From assembly GCA_963731125.1 (NCBI GenBank), contig CAVSVP010000013.1, forward strand, positions 400,390 through 464,389: a stretch of DNA of 64,000 bases, given 5' to 3'. This DNA comes from CAVSVP01 sp963731125 (GTDB lineage: Bacteria; Pseudomonadota; Gammaproteobacteria; Competibacterales; Competibacteraceae). Under the pieces are notes generated by a model. The model saw only the letters and a list, made by a program, of their open reading frames with translations. It ran no database searches and was not told where the DNA came from. How positions within the stretch are numbered: position 1 is the first letter of the stretch; each line of letters starts with the position of its first letter. The translations under genes and the position numbers were made by a program. Of the stretch, positions 9,475 to 19,659 are shown piece by piece.

Positions 9475-9654
9475 ATGAGCAGCGGTAAAAAAGACGAAGT
9501 TAAAGGACGTGTAAAGGAATCCACGGGTGAGCTAACAGGTGACAAAGACCTCAAGCGTGAAGGTAAAGTTGACAAAGCCGCGGGTAAAACCAAGGGAACA
9601 GCCGAAAAAGCCGTCGATAAGGCTAAGGATGTAGTCAGCGGTGATAAAAGCTGA
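9475..9654 (+). CDS. CsbD family stress protein 1
   Basis: A 59-residue, highly charged and Lys/Gly-rich protein (SSGKKDEVKGRVKESTGEL) of the CsbD family, which in Bacillus is part of the general stress response and is common in many bacteria as a small, probably helical or disordered protein. GGAGGTG sits at 9462-9468 with good spacing to ATG 9475, so the upstream TTG at 9460 is not the start. A sigma-54-like promoter precedes it. A second, more divergent CsbD protein lies at 22054. Confidence 0.88.
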   Translation: MSSGKKDEVKGRVKESTGELTGDKDLKREGKVDKAAGKTKGTAEKAVDKAKDVVSGDKS

Positions 9655-9768
9655 TATGGAAGGCATTTGGACTCAGGGTTGAGTTATGGAAGCTCACTTA
9701 AGATGGAAATTTTTGCACCGAATGCTTATCTCTAGGTACAGGCTGCTTTAAGGGCAAGCTAATAAAGT

Positions 9769-9791
9769 AAGGGCGGTCATAGACCGCCCTT
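9769..9791 (-). terminator. Terminator hairpin between csbD-like gene and DegP gene
   Basis: AAGGGCGGTC and GACCGCCCTT form a perfect 10-bp GC-rich stem with a three-base loop. It lies 19 bp past the DegP stop on the minus strand and about 115 bp past CsbD on the plus strand, so it may serve both converging genes. Confidence 0.7.
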
Positions 9792-9809
9792 GACTTGCCG
9801 CTCGGTTGC

Positions 9810-11237
9810 TTATCCCTTCTCGGGAATTGTCAATGCAAGAAACAATGAACTACCATCCCTTTGCACCAGCAACGGCACAGGTTTGCCGGTCGGTAACTGC
9901 TTAACCTGCTTTGCAAACTGGGCGGCACTCTTCACATCCTTCTGGTTGAGAGCAACAATGACGTCGCCCGGGCGGATACCGGCTTCTGCTGCAGGGCCAT
10001 CGTTGACTTCTTCAACCAAAACCCCACGCTCATCCAAACCCAATTCTTCACGCTGTTCGCGGTTCAGGTCGGCAACCACTATGTTAAGTCGGCTCTGCTG
10101 ACGGTTAGAACCGCCAATCGTGGCTATCTGTTCTTCCTCCTTAAGCTGCTCGATGGTCACCTGCAGCGTTTCGATCTCACCGTCACGCATAATGGTCATC
10201 GGTACTTTTTCTCCAACCGGCGTAGCGCCTACCATGGAAGGCAGCTGAGACCATTGTTCTATGGGTTGGTCGTTATAGCTCAAAATAATATCGCCAACCT
10301 TTAATCCCGCCTCAGCGGCCGGACTGTTTGCCATCACCTGAGAAACCAATGCGCCCCTTGGCCTCTCCAGCCCAAACGATTGTGCTAATTCCTGATTAAT
10401 ACCCTGGATCATGACACCCAGCCAACCCCGGGTGACATAACCCTGAGTTTTCAGTTGATCTACCACCCGCATCGCCACATTGATCGGAATGGCAAAAGAC
10501 AGCCCCATATAACCTCCGGTGCGGCTGTATATCTGCGCGTTGACACCGATGACCTCGCCGTCGACGTTAAACAGAGGACCACCGGAGTTGCCCGGATTCA
10601 CCGCCACGTCAGTCTGAATAAAGGGCACATAGGCGTCACTGGGCAAACTACGGCCTACGGCACTCACGATACCTTGGGTAGCGGTATACTCTAGGCCAAA
10701 GGGTGAACCAATAGCCAAGACCCACTCGCCCACTTCCATTTTCTCAGAATCGCCAATGTTAACGGTGGCCAGGTTGTTACCTTCGATTTTTAACAACGCC
10801 ACGTCCGAACGCTCATCTAAGCCTATGAGTTTTGCCGGTTTTTCCCGGTGATCGCTGAGTCGTACGATAATTTTTTCAGCGTCTTTCACCACATGGGCAT
10901 TGGTCAAGATATAGCCGTCTTTGGAAATGATAAAGCCAGAACCCAGGGATTGGATTTGGCGATCCGGAACCATATCCGGACGCTCCTCAAAGAAGCGCCG
11001 AAAAAACTCGTTGAAGGGGCTATCCTCCGGTAGACCGGGTATTTCGGGCATGGCGAACGGTTGACCGCCGGACCTTTTCTGGGTGGTGCTGATATTCACC
11101 ACCGCCGCCTCATTTTCCTTAACCAGTTGCTTAAAGTTCGGCAACTCCGTTGCCGCTGCCAGTACGGGTCCGCTTTGCCATGATAAACATAGCAAGGCCA
11201 GCAGCCCTGCCATTAACCATCGACGACTCGGTATCAT
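9810..11237 (-). CDS. degP: DegP/MucD-type periplasmic serine protease
   Basis: A 475-residue Do-family protease. A signal peptide (LMAGLLALLCLSWQSGPVLAA) is followed by the trypsin-like domain with the catalytic triad visible as ILTNAHVV (His), RSDVALLKI (Asp) and GNSGGPLF (Ser), then two PDZ domains, roughly residues 270-360 and 385-470. It degrades or refolds misfolded envelope proteins. The start has GGAGG (cggaggtttct) before ATG 11237. The length and double PDZ fit DegP/DegQ/MucD; the exact paralogue cannot be fixed. A hairpin terminator follows the gene. Confidence 0.93.
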   Translation of the reverse strand: MIPSRRWLMAGLLALLCLSWQSGPVLAAATELPNFKQLVKENEAAVVNISTTQKRSGGQPFAMPEIPGLPEDSPFNEFFRRFFEERPDMVPDRQIQSLGSGFIISKDGYILTNAHVVKDAEKIIVRLSDHREKPAKLIGLDERSDVALLKIEGNNLATVNIGDSEKMEVGEWVLAIGSPFGLEYTATQGIVSAVGRSLPSDAYVPFIQTDVAVNPGNSGGPLFNVDGEVIGVNAQIYSRTGGYMGLSFAIPINVAMRVVDQLKTQGYVTRGWLGVMIQGINQELAQSFGLERPRGALVSQVMANSPAAEAGLKVGDIILSYNDQPIEQWSQLPSMVGATPVGEKVPMTIMRDGEIETLQVTIEQLKEEEQIATIGGSNRQQSRLNIVVADLNREQREELGLDERGVLVEEVNDGPAAEAGIRPGDVIVALNQKDVKSAAQFAKQVKQLPTGKPVPLLVQRDGSSLFLALTIPEKG

Positions 11238-11363
11238 AGAAACCTCCGCTTAGTGAACGTGCGAATAAAAATGGCTAACGGTTACCTTCAGCATGAATGA
11301 CTTCGGCATCGAGACCCATATCGGCATTTGCCGCATGCCACAATGCTTCAAATTGCCTTAGAC

Positions 11364-12155
11364 TCATGAAATTCCATTAGTGCTTTCTGATTCTTCCAGC
11401 TCCGGCTCCGACTCGTCACGATCCGGTTCCACATGCCCACGTTGTTGCAACCAACGGGCAACCAGCCAGCACAGCAGCGCCCATGCCGCCCCGGCGGTCC
11501 AGCCCGCCAATACGTCCGTCGGCCAGTGCACGCCCAGGTAAATGCGACTTATCCCCACCAATAGCGTCAACAGTGTAGCCAGCATCAACAAATAAGCTTT
11601 TAACCGGCGCCGGGGTTGCACCCGCGCCAGCAAAGCGCCTAGCGTCAAATAGGTGGCCGCCGACAGCATGGAGTGGCCACTGGGAAAGCTAGCCGTATAG
11701 ACGTAGGACCCATGAGGCACCAGATCCGGACGCGGACGGTCGAATCCCAGCTTGAGCAGCGTACTGAGCAGTAATCCTCCCCCAATGGCTACCAAAACCA
11801 ACAGCGCCGCTCCCAGCTTACGCTGCAGCACGAGAAAACCTGCCGCCGACAGGGTTATCAGGGTCAAAACACCGACACCACCTAAGGCAGTAAAGTCGCG
11901 GCCCAGTTCCTCTGCCCAGTGAGGGCCCAGGGGATCGGTGCGATCCGCCGGATTGCGCATGGCCAGTAGCACCTTTTCATCGAACGCATGCGTTTCACCT
12001 TCCACCACCTCGTTCGCCAGCATCGCAAAAACCCAAATACTTCCCAGCACTAGCGCCAGCAATAGTAAGCTTCGCAATTCATGCCGGCCGAGTCGGGTCA
12101 TCCAACGGTATAAAGCGCTCAAACGCTGTTTATCGCTTAAAGACAGCTTAGCCAA
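11364..12155 (-). CDS. PAP2-superfamily membrane phosphatase
   Basis: The 263-residue protein has about six membrane spans and all three PAP2 motifs: KLGFDRPRP (KX6RP), PSGHS, and SRIYLGVHWPTDVLAG (SRX5HX3D). Relatives dephosphorylate undecaprenyl pyrophosphate, phosphatidylglycerophosphate or phosphatidic acid at the outer face of the inner membrane. The start is an unusual TTG at 12155, supported by GGAG seven bases upstream; no in-frame ATG fits. The C-terminus is an acidic tail. It follows the UPF0182 gene by 54 bp on the same strand. Confidence 0.88.
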   Translation of the reverse strand: MAKLSLSDKQRLSALYRWMTRLGRHELRSLLLLALVLGSIWVFAMLANEVVEGETHAFDEKVLLAMRNPADRTDPLGPHWAEELGRDFTALGGVGVLTLITLSAAGFLVLQRKLGAALLVLVAIGGGLLLSTLLKLGFDRPRPDLVPHGSYVYTASFPSGHSMLSAATYLTLGALLARVQPRRRLKAYLLMLATLLTLLVGISRIYLGVHWPTDVLAGWTAGAAWALLCWLVARWLQQRGHVEPDRDESEPELEESESTNGIS

Positions 12156-12209
12156 TACATTTCTCCGGTTAGCAAAAAAAGCGTTTCGGTGCTTATTTTT
12201 GCAAGAGGT

Positions 12210-14873
12210 CTATTGGCGTTCCAGCGGTTCTTCGGGAACTACTTCCGGCGCTTCAGCAGGTGACGGTAATTTTTGCTCTTGCGCAGATTGCCCCATTTCA
12301 GTCCGAATCAGCTCATTAAGCGCCTTAAAGCCTGCTTCCAAGGACGGCTCCATGACCACCAACTCGCCCTGGCTGACAATCAAACGAACCAGTTCCGGAA
12401 TTTTGGCCCCCGTCGTCGCCTCCAGAAAAACCCCCTGAATATAGGTAATCACGCCATCGATTGGTATAATAACCATTCTGCCCCGATCTGCTCTGGATCC
12501 TTCCTGGTTCCAAAGAGTGAACTGCTGAGTGATAGTAGGATCTTGTTTTACGATGGCATCAACTTGGGGCGGACCATATACCAGCGTTCCCTTGGGAAAG
12601 TTGTAGGTAACAATTCTGCCATAATCGTCACCATCGCATCCCACCACGGCCAGGGCACGCATATTGTTTTTACCTTTGGGATTCATGGGTACAAATAGGC
12701 TAAATTCAAATTGATCGGGATCAATCAGATTAAGCGTTAAGTAATAAGAGGTGATTTTTCGCATGTCATTGCGCCACTGCACTTCTGGGAAAACCCACAT
12801 ATCTTCCTGCTTATAAAAAAGTTCCGGATCCTTTTGATGATAACGTGCGTAGATGTCCATTTGAACATCAAATACACTTTTTGGATAACGCACATGAAGA
12901 TTTAGGTAATCCGGCATCTGCTCGAATTCTTTGAATAAATCGGGATAAATCCGAGCATAGGCCTGAATGATAGGATCCTTACGATCCGCAACGTAATAAT
13001 TAACGCTACCGTCATAGGCATCCACGACAATTTTTACCGAATTACGGATGTAATTAAATTTGCGATTATAATCATCGAATTGACCATCATAGGGACGGGA
13101 ATAAGGATACCAGGAGGAATACGTGTAAGCATCCTGTATCCAATAAATTCGCTCGGGAGTCACGACGGCATAAGGATTTGGATCTAATAAAAGAAACGGA
13201 GTCAGCGTCGAGATTCTTTCAGTGATGTTCCGTCTAAAGAGAATACGGCTGTCATTGTTGGTCTGAGCCGTATAAAAAATATTTTCTTCTTTAAAATAAA
13301 TGGCAAATAGGAGCTTCCTGAACAAATTGGAAATCCTGACTCCGCCCTCACCTTTATAATCAGTCTCTCTTTCAATATCTCCGGTCGAATAATCGACTTC
13401 GTGGCTATCATTGGGAGCAATAACCGGATTATATCTACCTTTTCCATAATAAATGGCCGGTTCTTCTATCTCCAAACCATAATCGGATTCAGGCGGAATA
13501 CCCTGCATAAACCATTTTACCGGCCCGGCTGCTTCCTGTGCGGCCGGAGTCATTACGGCTCCGTAGCCGTGGGTGTATTTTAACCACTCATTAACCCAAT
13601 TCTGAGCACCCACGGGCAGCTCTTTAAAATTGATTTCCCGAGGCGAAAGAAAAACTTGCTGATAGATGTCTTTAACGGTATAGCGGTCCACATCCACACT
13701 ATTAAAACCGTAATAGGTCCGGATCTCTTGAAGTTCCTGATATACCTTATGCAAACCATCTTCGTCCCAAATGGGAATGTTTTGAAGACTCATCTGAACT
13801 TCAGGTGTCGTCATGTCCCAGGGTATTTCTTTGATGGGATATTCTCTGGTCTCTACATCTTGCAGATTATAAGCCGCCAACGTTGACAGAATATTATTGG
13901 CGATATAAGGCGCTTCCAATGTCATTTCATTGGGTTTAACAAAATATCTCTGCAAAAGATCGGAAGTTATGGAGGAATAACGTCCTCCCAAAGCCGCAAA
14001 AAAAAGAACAGTCACCGTAATAAACCCTATTAGACCTTTCCTCGTGTTAACGAAATAGATAAAAGAAACAGCAACGGCTAAAAGCAGAAGCAAGCACAAC
14101 CAGATAAAAGGCAAGGTGACATGCATTTCCACATAGCCTGGCCCGTAAAAAAGCGGCATATGACTATTCGCATAAAGCAGCTGATGACGTTCCAGAACGA
14201 AATACCAAGCCCCGATTAAAAATACAAAGAACATTACGATATTTAAATGAATCTTAGCACCCCGGCGCAGCTGTCGATCAGAGCCGGATAAAGTTCGTCT
14301 TTCCAGCCAGTAAAGCAATATCAAACCCAGTAAAACAATTAGAAAAGCAATCAACAGCTCCCTTAAAAGAAGAAGATAAATAGGCAGCGAAAAAAGGTAG
14401 TAGCTAATATCTTTACCGTAGACTGGATCTTCGATACCGGCACCCGGAGCAAAAAAGTAAAGCAAAGCCCTTTCCCACTGATAAAAAAGCGGTAACGCGA
14501 TCACAATAGCCAACGCCAAAGCAAGAGGGAAATAAACAAGCAGAGAACGTCCTTGAAAACGCTCATACAGTTTCTGATAGCGAGTGCGAATGTTCGTATC
14601 TATCTTCGGCTTAGACGGAGTTTTAGCGCCTAGATATTTTGAGCCAATCCAGAAATTGAGAAAAAAGATAATAAAAAAGAGCAAAGTAACGACAAAAAAG
14701 ACTACGTAACGATAGAGTAGGCGATACCAGAAATACTGATCGTAGCCTATGGAACTAAACCACCAAAGGTTTACAATAAAATCGTTAAAGAAATAAGCCA
14801 ACCCCAGGCTCAAAATACCGATAACAAGAACAGCGGCTACTACGATAAGTAACACGCGTTTCCAAGTCTGCAT
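12210..14873 (-). CDS. UPF0182 family large membrane protein
   Basis: An 887-residue protein with about seven hydrophobic spans in the first 320 residues (RVLLIVVAAVLVIGILSLG, YVVFFVVTLLFFIIFFLNF and others), then a large soluble region probably facing the periplasm, rich in Tyr, Asp and Pro, and an acidic C-terminus. Architecture and length fit UPF0182 (COG1615), a widespread family with no established function. A GAGGAG ribosome binding site precedes ATG 14873. It is transcribed towards the PAP2 gene and may share its transcript. Confidence 0.88.
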   Translation of the reverse strand: MQTWKRVLLIVVAAVLVIGILSLGLAYFFNDFIVNLWWFSSIGYDQYFWYRLLYRYVVFFVVTLLFFIIFFLNFWIGSKYLGAKTPSKPKIDTNIRTRYQKLYERFQGRSLLVYFPLALALAIVIALPLFYQWERALLYFFAPGAGIEDPVYGKDISYYLFSLPIYLLLLRELLIAFLIVLLGLILLYWLERRTLSGSDRQLRRGAKIHLNIVMFFVFLIGAWYFVLERHQLLYANSHMPLFYGPGYVEMHVTLPFIWLCLLLLLAVAVSFIYFVNTRKGLIGFITVTVLFFAALGGRYSSITSDLLQRYFVKPNEMTLEAPYIANNILSTLAAYNLQDVETREYPIKEIPWDMTTPEVQMSLQNIPIWDEDGLHKVYQELQEIRTYYGFNSVDVDRYTVKDIYQQVFLSPREINFKELPVGAQNWVNEWLKYTHGYGAVMTPAAQEAAGPVKWFMQGIPPESDYGLEIEEPAIYYGKGRYNPVIAPNDSHEVDYSTGDIERETDYKGEGGVRISNLFRKLLFAIYFKEENIFYTAQTNNDSRILFRRNITERISTLTPFLLLDPNPYAVVTPERIYWIQDAYTYSSWYPYSRPYDGQFDDYNRKFNYIRNSVKIVVDAYDGSVNYYVADRKDPIIQAYARIYPDLFKEFEQMPDYLNLHVRYPKSVFDVQMDIYARYHQKDPELFYKQEDMWVFPEVQWRNDMRKITSYYLTLNLIDPDQFEFSLFVPMNPKGKNNMRALAVVGCDGDDYGRIVTYNFPKGTLVYGPPQVDAIVKQDPTITQQFTLWNQEGSRADRGRMVIIPIDGVITYIQGVFLEATTGAKIPELVRLIVSQGELVVMEPSLEAGFKALNELIRTEMGQSAQEQKLPSPAEAPEVVPEEPLERQ

Positions 14874-14974
14874 TGCTATCTCCTCATTTTTACTTATGCG
14901 TTCGTGATGAATTGAGTATAGTCTGACATCAACTCTCTGGCAGTTTGTAGCCTGAGCGCTACCGCCTGCGATCC

Positions 14975-15190
14975 TTACCCGGAACAGTAACCTGTTTGGT
15001 CTTCATAATAAGCAAATGCCAGCCATGGACCGAAAACAACCACTGCGGCCAGCGTTACCAACAGACGGGGAAACATGACGATGGCGGCGACCACATAACC
15101 GCCTATTAGCAGCAACGGCGCTAACGGATGATCTTGAAACTTGAGCGCCCGTTCCCTGACAACTTCGGCATTAACAGAAGGCCACTGTGC
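14975..15190 (-). pseudogene. Remnant of a VTT/DedA-like membrane domain
   Basis: A 71-codon open frame without a usable start codon, overlapping the 3' end of the ASRT gene. It encodes a helix-rich segment including PLLLIGGYVVAAIVMFPRLL and VVFGPWLAFAYYED. This is the pattern of the start of the VTT (TVP38/TMEM64) domain, often found at the C-terminus of phospholipase-D-like proteins (typical text: VFGPWLGF). The frame then ends where the rest of the domain should begin, so both ends are missing. I infer a gene remnant. Confidence rests on pattern memory, not alignment. Confidence 0.55.
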
Positions 15191-15545
15191 TTAATAAGGC
15201 CAACTCGGCTTGACGGGAATCCAGCCGGGTATGCTGTACCACAATCGGTACGTTGGATTCGATAACGCTGGCGTAATCGGTGCCTTTCGGAATGGGTTCG
15301 GGATCCTTAAGGTCATTAAAACGTAAGTGCTGAGTCCGGCGGGCAGGCACCGTTACCCGATACGGTCCAGCCGGTTCCCGGTCACTAAAATAAATGGTAA
15401 TCGTGACATGGGCATCCTGATCGGTCGCGTTAAGCAGCGAAGCCGTTTCATGACTCACAAAGCGGGGATCCGAACCCCGGGTACTTTCGGCGGGGATATA
15501 GCCCTCGGCGATAGCCCAACGCGTTTTGCCAATGGGTGTACTCAT
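15171..15545 (-). CDS. ASRT-family (sensory rhodopsin transducer-like) small-molecule-binding protein
   Basis: The 124-residue protein has the family opening GKTRWAIAEGYIP and the central blocks VTITIYFSDREPAGPYRV and PIVVQHTRLDSRQAELAL. The family is named after the Anabaena sensory rhodopsin transducer, but most members occur without rhodopsin and have been proposed to bind sugars or related metabolites through a beta-sandwich. No rhodopsin gene is present here. The ATG overlaps the previous stop (TAATG), with GAGGAG upstream inside the preceding gene, so the two are translationally coupled. Context suggests a ligand sensor or chaperone for the metabolic operon. Confidence 0.85.
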   Translation of the reverse strand: MSTPIGKTRWAIAEGYIPAESTRGSDPRFVSHETASLLNATDQDAHVTITIYFSDREPAGPYRVTVPARRTQHLRFNDLKDPEPIPKGTDYASVIESNVPIVVQHTRLDSRQAELALLSTVAFC

Positions 15546-18522
15546 TAAGCTCTCTCCTCATTTAGCGTCATCTGTAGGACTTCGGCCACATGCAGCGGCT
15601 GCCGATGGGTGGCTTGACTAATTTGCTCACGGCAACTGTAGCCACTGGTAATGATCAGCGTATCCGGATCGGCATTACGCACTGCAGGTAACAGTATGCG
15701 TTCTCCAATCTTCATCGAAATAGCATAGTGCTCGGCTGCGAACCCAAAAGCGCCCGCCATGCCGCAGCAACCGGCGTTTTTCAAAAAATCGTAATCCAGA
15801 CCCATATCAGATAGCAGTTTTCTTTCCTTTTCGACTTTAAGGATGGCATGGTGGTTACAGTGGGCATGAGACCAATGCCTTACGGTTAAGGTGCGGCGGC
15901 TGGTAGTTTTCATTTACTAAAAACTCACTCAGCATAAAGGTTTGCCGGTTTAAACGCTGTGCGCGCTCGTCGTTGGGAAATAAATTGATGAGCTCATCCC
16001 GAAAAGCCGCCACACAAGCCGGCTCCAAACCCACGATAGGCGTACCCTGGGCGGCTTCGTTCGCCAGACACTGCATAATATCCCGCAACTGCTTCTTAGC
16101 CGGATCCAGCATTCCCCAATCGTAGAGAGGCCGGGCACAGCACAGGGAACGCTCGGGAATGATTACCTGATAATCCGCCGCCTCCAGCACCTCCACGGCC
16201 GCCCTTAGCGTTTCCGGGTGCAAATGGTTATTAAAGGTATCCGGCCAAAGCATCACTCTCGGTCTGCCTACGTTGCGCACCTCGCGTTTGCGGTACCAGC
16301 GTCGAAAGGTCTGCGGCGCAAAGCGCGGCAGCTGCCGCTCTCGGGCAATGCCGCCCAACGACTTGCCTATATCCCGCAGGCCCGGCGTCTGGGCAAAGAA
16401 ATTGGCCACACCGGGAGCCAGGGCAGCCAACCGGCTCCACCAGTAAATCCAGCCCATGGAGTAAGCCGCCCGCGGCCGCAACCGGCCTTTATAGTAGTGG
16501 TAATTGAATTCGGCCTTATAGGTCGCCATATCCACGTTGATGGGGCAATCGCCTTTGCAGCCCTTGCAGGCCAGGCACAGATCCAGCGCCTCATGCACGG
16601 CCCGGCTTTTCCAGCCTGCTTCCAGGGGGTCCCCTTGCAACATTTCAAAAAGCAAATGGGCGCGGCCGCGGGTGGAGTGCATTTCCTCCCGGGTCGCCAT
16701 AAAGCTGGGGCACATTACGCCCTTGTTGATATGACGGCACTTACCGACTCCCACACAACGCAACGTTGCCTTGGAAAAGCTGCCGTTATCCTCCGGATAG
16801 GCGAAAACCGTAGCGAGCTTACGCGGATGGTAATCCGTACCGAGACGCAGATTCTCATCCCGGCGGAAGGGGTCCACTACTTTGCCGGGATTCATCCGGT
16901 TCAGCGGATCCCAGAGGGATTTAAACTCCCGAAAGGCCTGCACCAATTCCTCACCATACAGCTTGGGCAGCAACTCGGCGCGCGCCTGACCGTCCCCATG
17001 CTCACCGGAGAAGGACCCTCCATAGCGCATTACCAGATCTGCCGCCTTATCGGTAAAGGCCAAATAGTTTTGAATACCGGCATCCGTTACCAGGTCAAAG
17101 TCGATACGCACATAAATGCAGCCGTCGCCAAAGTGGCCGTAGAGGGAGCAGGCGTAGTTGTATTGCTTGAGTAATGCGCGAAAGTCGCGTAGATACTGCC
17201 CTACCCTCTCAGGAGGCACGGCGGCGTCCTCCCAGCCCGGCCAGGTATCCGGCATCCCCGGCACCCGGGCCGTGGCGCCCAGTGCGGATTCGCGGATTTC
17301 CCAGACTTGTTCGGCTTCCTCGGGATCATCAAAAAGCTTTATGTTGGGAGGATTGGCTTCCTGTTGGAGTGCTTCGCTCAGCTTGCGGGCATGCTCCACG
17401 GCCTCCTCTTCAGTCTCGCCGCCAAACTCCACCAGCAACCAGCCGCCGCCCTCCGGCAGTAACTCGCGGTCTTCCGGATGCATATGCTTTTTCTTCATAT
17501 ACTCGATCAACCAGTGATCAATTCCTTCCAAACCGACCGGGCCGTACTCCAAAATCCGCGGAACATGATCCCCGGCGCTATACACATTCGGGTAACCCAG
17601 CACCAGCAGCACGCGTACCGGGGGACTATGAACCAACCGCAACTTGGCCTGTAGCACGGTAACACAGGTGCCCTCGGAGCCCACCAGGGCGCGGGCCACG
17701 TTAAAACCCTTTTCCGGCAGGAGTTCGTCCAGATTATAGCCGGACACCCGGCGCGGAATCTTGGGATAACGCGCCCGGATAAGGTCGGCATAGTTGTCCT
17801 GGATGGCCTTAAGCCCGGCATAGATTTCTCCCCGACGCCCCCCCCTGGCGAATGATTTGCTCGAGTTCCGCCTCGGACGTAGGTCCAACCCACAGGCGCA
17901 AGCCGTCATAGGTAAGAATTTCCAACTCCTCCACGTTATCGGCGGTCCGCCCGGCCATCACCGAATGAATCCCGCAGGAGTTGTTGCCGATCATGCCGCC
18001 CAGCGTGTTATGGTCATGGGTGGCAGGATCGGGACCGAAGGTTAAATGATGTTGTTCGGCTTTCAGACGTAGTTCATCCAGCACGCAGCCCGGTTCCACC
18101 ACTGCCCGCTGGTGCTCAGCATCAATGGCCAACACCCGATGGAGATACTTGGACATATCCATGACCACGGCCGTATTGCAACACTGGCCGGCCAGACTGG
18201 TGCCGCCGCCCCGGGCCAGCACGGGGGCACGCCGTTCCCGGCAAACAGTCATGGTTGCCACGATGTCCTCTACCGTGCGAGGGATCACCACGCCGATGGG
18301 CACTTGACGGTAGTTGGAACCGTCAGTGGCGTAGAGTGCCCGGCTGCCCTCGTCAAAGCGGACTTCCCCCGCAATACGATGCCGCAATTCTTCGGCCAGC
18401 ATTCTAGCGGCTTCGCCAGAAAACTCGCCGGGCTGTTGCCGCGAATGCGGGTGTCTTTCCCGCAGAGCAGCCGCGTCTTCGGCAGTATCACCAGAAGCAG
18501 GAATAGCTTGTTGTCGAGACAT
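15545..18522 (-). pseudogene. FAD-binding/Fe-S oxidoreductase (GlcD-GlcF-like) with two frameshifts
   Basis: Three adjacent frames together encode one protein of about 990 residues. Frame 1 (18522 to about 17838) holds the FAD_binding_4 domain with GGTSLAGQCC and GGMIGNNSCG. Frame 2 (to about 15870) holds the FAD-oxidase C-terminal domain (SGEHGDGQAR), a 4Fe-4S motif CLACKGCKGDCP and a first cysteine-rich CCG domain. Frame 3 holds the second CCG block NAGCCGMAGAFGF. The first break is in a run of eight C (17838-17845); seven would restore QGGRRGEI. The second is one extra base near 15867-15873, where ALV should join HAHCNHHA. Relatives oxidise D-lactate, glycolate or other 2-hydroxy acids. 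Start ATG 18522 has GGAGGGG. Real decay or sequencing error cannot be told apart here. Confidence 0.85.
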
Positions 18523-18559
18523 GGAATGATGCCCCTCCACTTGACTATAAATTTAAGTG

Positions 18560-19657
18560 TTATAAAGCGTACTTTGCGACTGCACTCTCTCGCAATGTGA
18601 GACCTAATCCGGGCCGCGACATGTCCGGGCGCAGCATACCCTGCTCGGGTCTTAGCGCACCTTCGAAAAACAGCCCTTCAATGCGCACATGATCGTGGAA
18701 ATACTCCATATGACGCAGCGCCGGCAATGCACATGCCGGATGGGCGTGCAGATTGGGTGAGGTATGGGAGGAAAATGGCAGCTGATAAGCCTGGCACAGA
18801 GTGCCGGCATTTAAAAAGCCGGTGATCCCCGCACAACGCGTGGCATCCGCCTGCAACACATCCACGGCGCCGACCTCGAGCATGCGCCGGAAATAATCAA
18901 GGTCATACCCGTATTCGCCGGCGCTGACCTCCATACCGGCCGGCAACCGGTTCCGGAGTAACCGCAAGCCTTCCAGATCATCCGAGGAAACCGGCTCTTC
19001 AAACCAACTGACACCATAGTCGGCAAAAGCCTCAGCCATAGCCAAAGCCTGTTTCCGGCTATAGGCGCCATTAGCATCCACGAATAACTCCGGCTCAAGC
19101 CCAATGACATCGCGGGCCGCCTGAACCCGTGTTATATCCTCGCCGGGATGACTGCCGATTTTCATCTTAACCCGCTGAATACCGGCCTCTACCCAGCCGC
19201 TCAGCTGTGTTCTTAGCTGTTCCAGAGAGTAGGAGGTAAAGCCACCGCTGCCATATACCGGTACCGCTTCGCGCACCGCCCCTAACAGGACCACTAGCGG
19301 CACATCCAGCAGCCGGGCTTTAAGATCCCATAACGCCGTATCCACGGCAGCAATAGCCATGGAACTCAGGCCGGGACGACCTTGATTACGAATGGCCCTA
19401 ACCATGGCCAACCAAAGACCGGGAATATTCATCGCATCCTGTCCGACCACGGCCTTGTTCAATAGACCGGTGATTAACTGGGCGATCCCCTGATTCCCGT
19501 AGGTATAGCCCAGCCCTTGCCGGCCACCGCCATAGACTTTAGCAATGACAATCGTGGTGGAATCCCAGCTCAGGGTGCCATCCGCTTCCGGGCCATCGGC
19601 AGGCACTTGATAAGAGGCAACCTCCAGCCCCTCGAGCGAAACGCCTGACCGTTTCAT
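18560..19657 (-). CDS. Enolase-superfamily (mandelate racemase/muconate-lactonizing) enzyme
   Basis: A 365-residue enzyme with an N-terminal capping domain and a (beta/alpha)8 barrel. Visible landmarks are the KxK motif in QRVKMKIG, metal ligands in FVDANGAY (Asp), FEEPVSSDD (Glu) and SAGEYGYD (Glu), and a late His in SSHTSPNLHAH. This pattern belongs to the mandelate racemase subgroup, which abstracts an alpha proton from carboxylate substrates, usually to dehydrate sugar acids. The substrate is unknown. Start ATG 19657 is two bases after the stop of the TPP enzyme, and its ribosome binding site (GGAG) lies within that gene, so the two are tightly coupled. Confidence 0.88.
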   Translation of the reverse strand: MKRSGVSLEGLEVASYQVPADGPEADGTLSWDSTTIVIAKVYGGGRQGLGYTYGNQGIAQLITGLLNKAVVGQDAMNIPGLWLAMVRAIRNQGRPGLSSMAIAAVDTALWDLKARLLDVPLVVLLGAVREAVPVYGSGGFTSYSLEQLRTQLSGWVEAGIQRVKMKIGSHPGEDITRVQAARDVIGLEPELFVDANGAYSRKQALAMAEAFADYGVSWFEEPVSSDDLEGLRLLRNRLPAGMEVSAGEYGYDLDYFRRMLEVGAVDVLQADATRCAGITGFLNAGTLCQAYQLPFSSHTSPNLHAHPACALPALRHMEYFHDHVRIEGLFFEGALRPEQGMLRPDMSRPGLGLTLRESAVAKYAL

Positions 19658-19659
19658 CT

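Noticed and set aside
15171..15545. Evidence for a light-sensing rhodopsin system
   Set aside because: Only the ASRT-type protein is present; no rhodopsin or carotenoid gene is in the window, and most family members occur without rhodopsin.
16218..17174. 318-codon plus-strand frame within the FAD/Fe-S gene
   Set aside because: Antisense shadow of conserved FAD-oxidase and Fe-S blocks.
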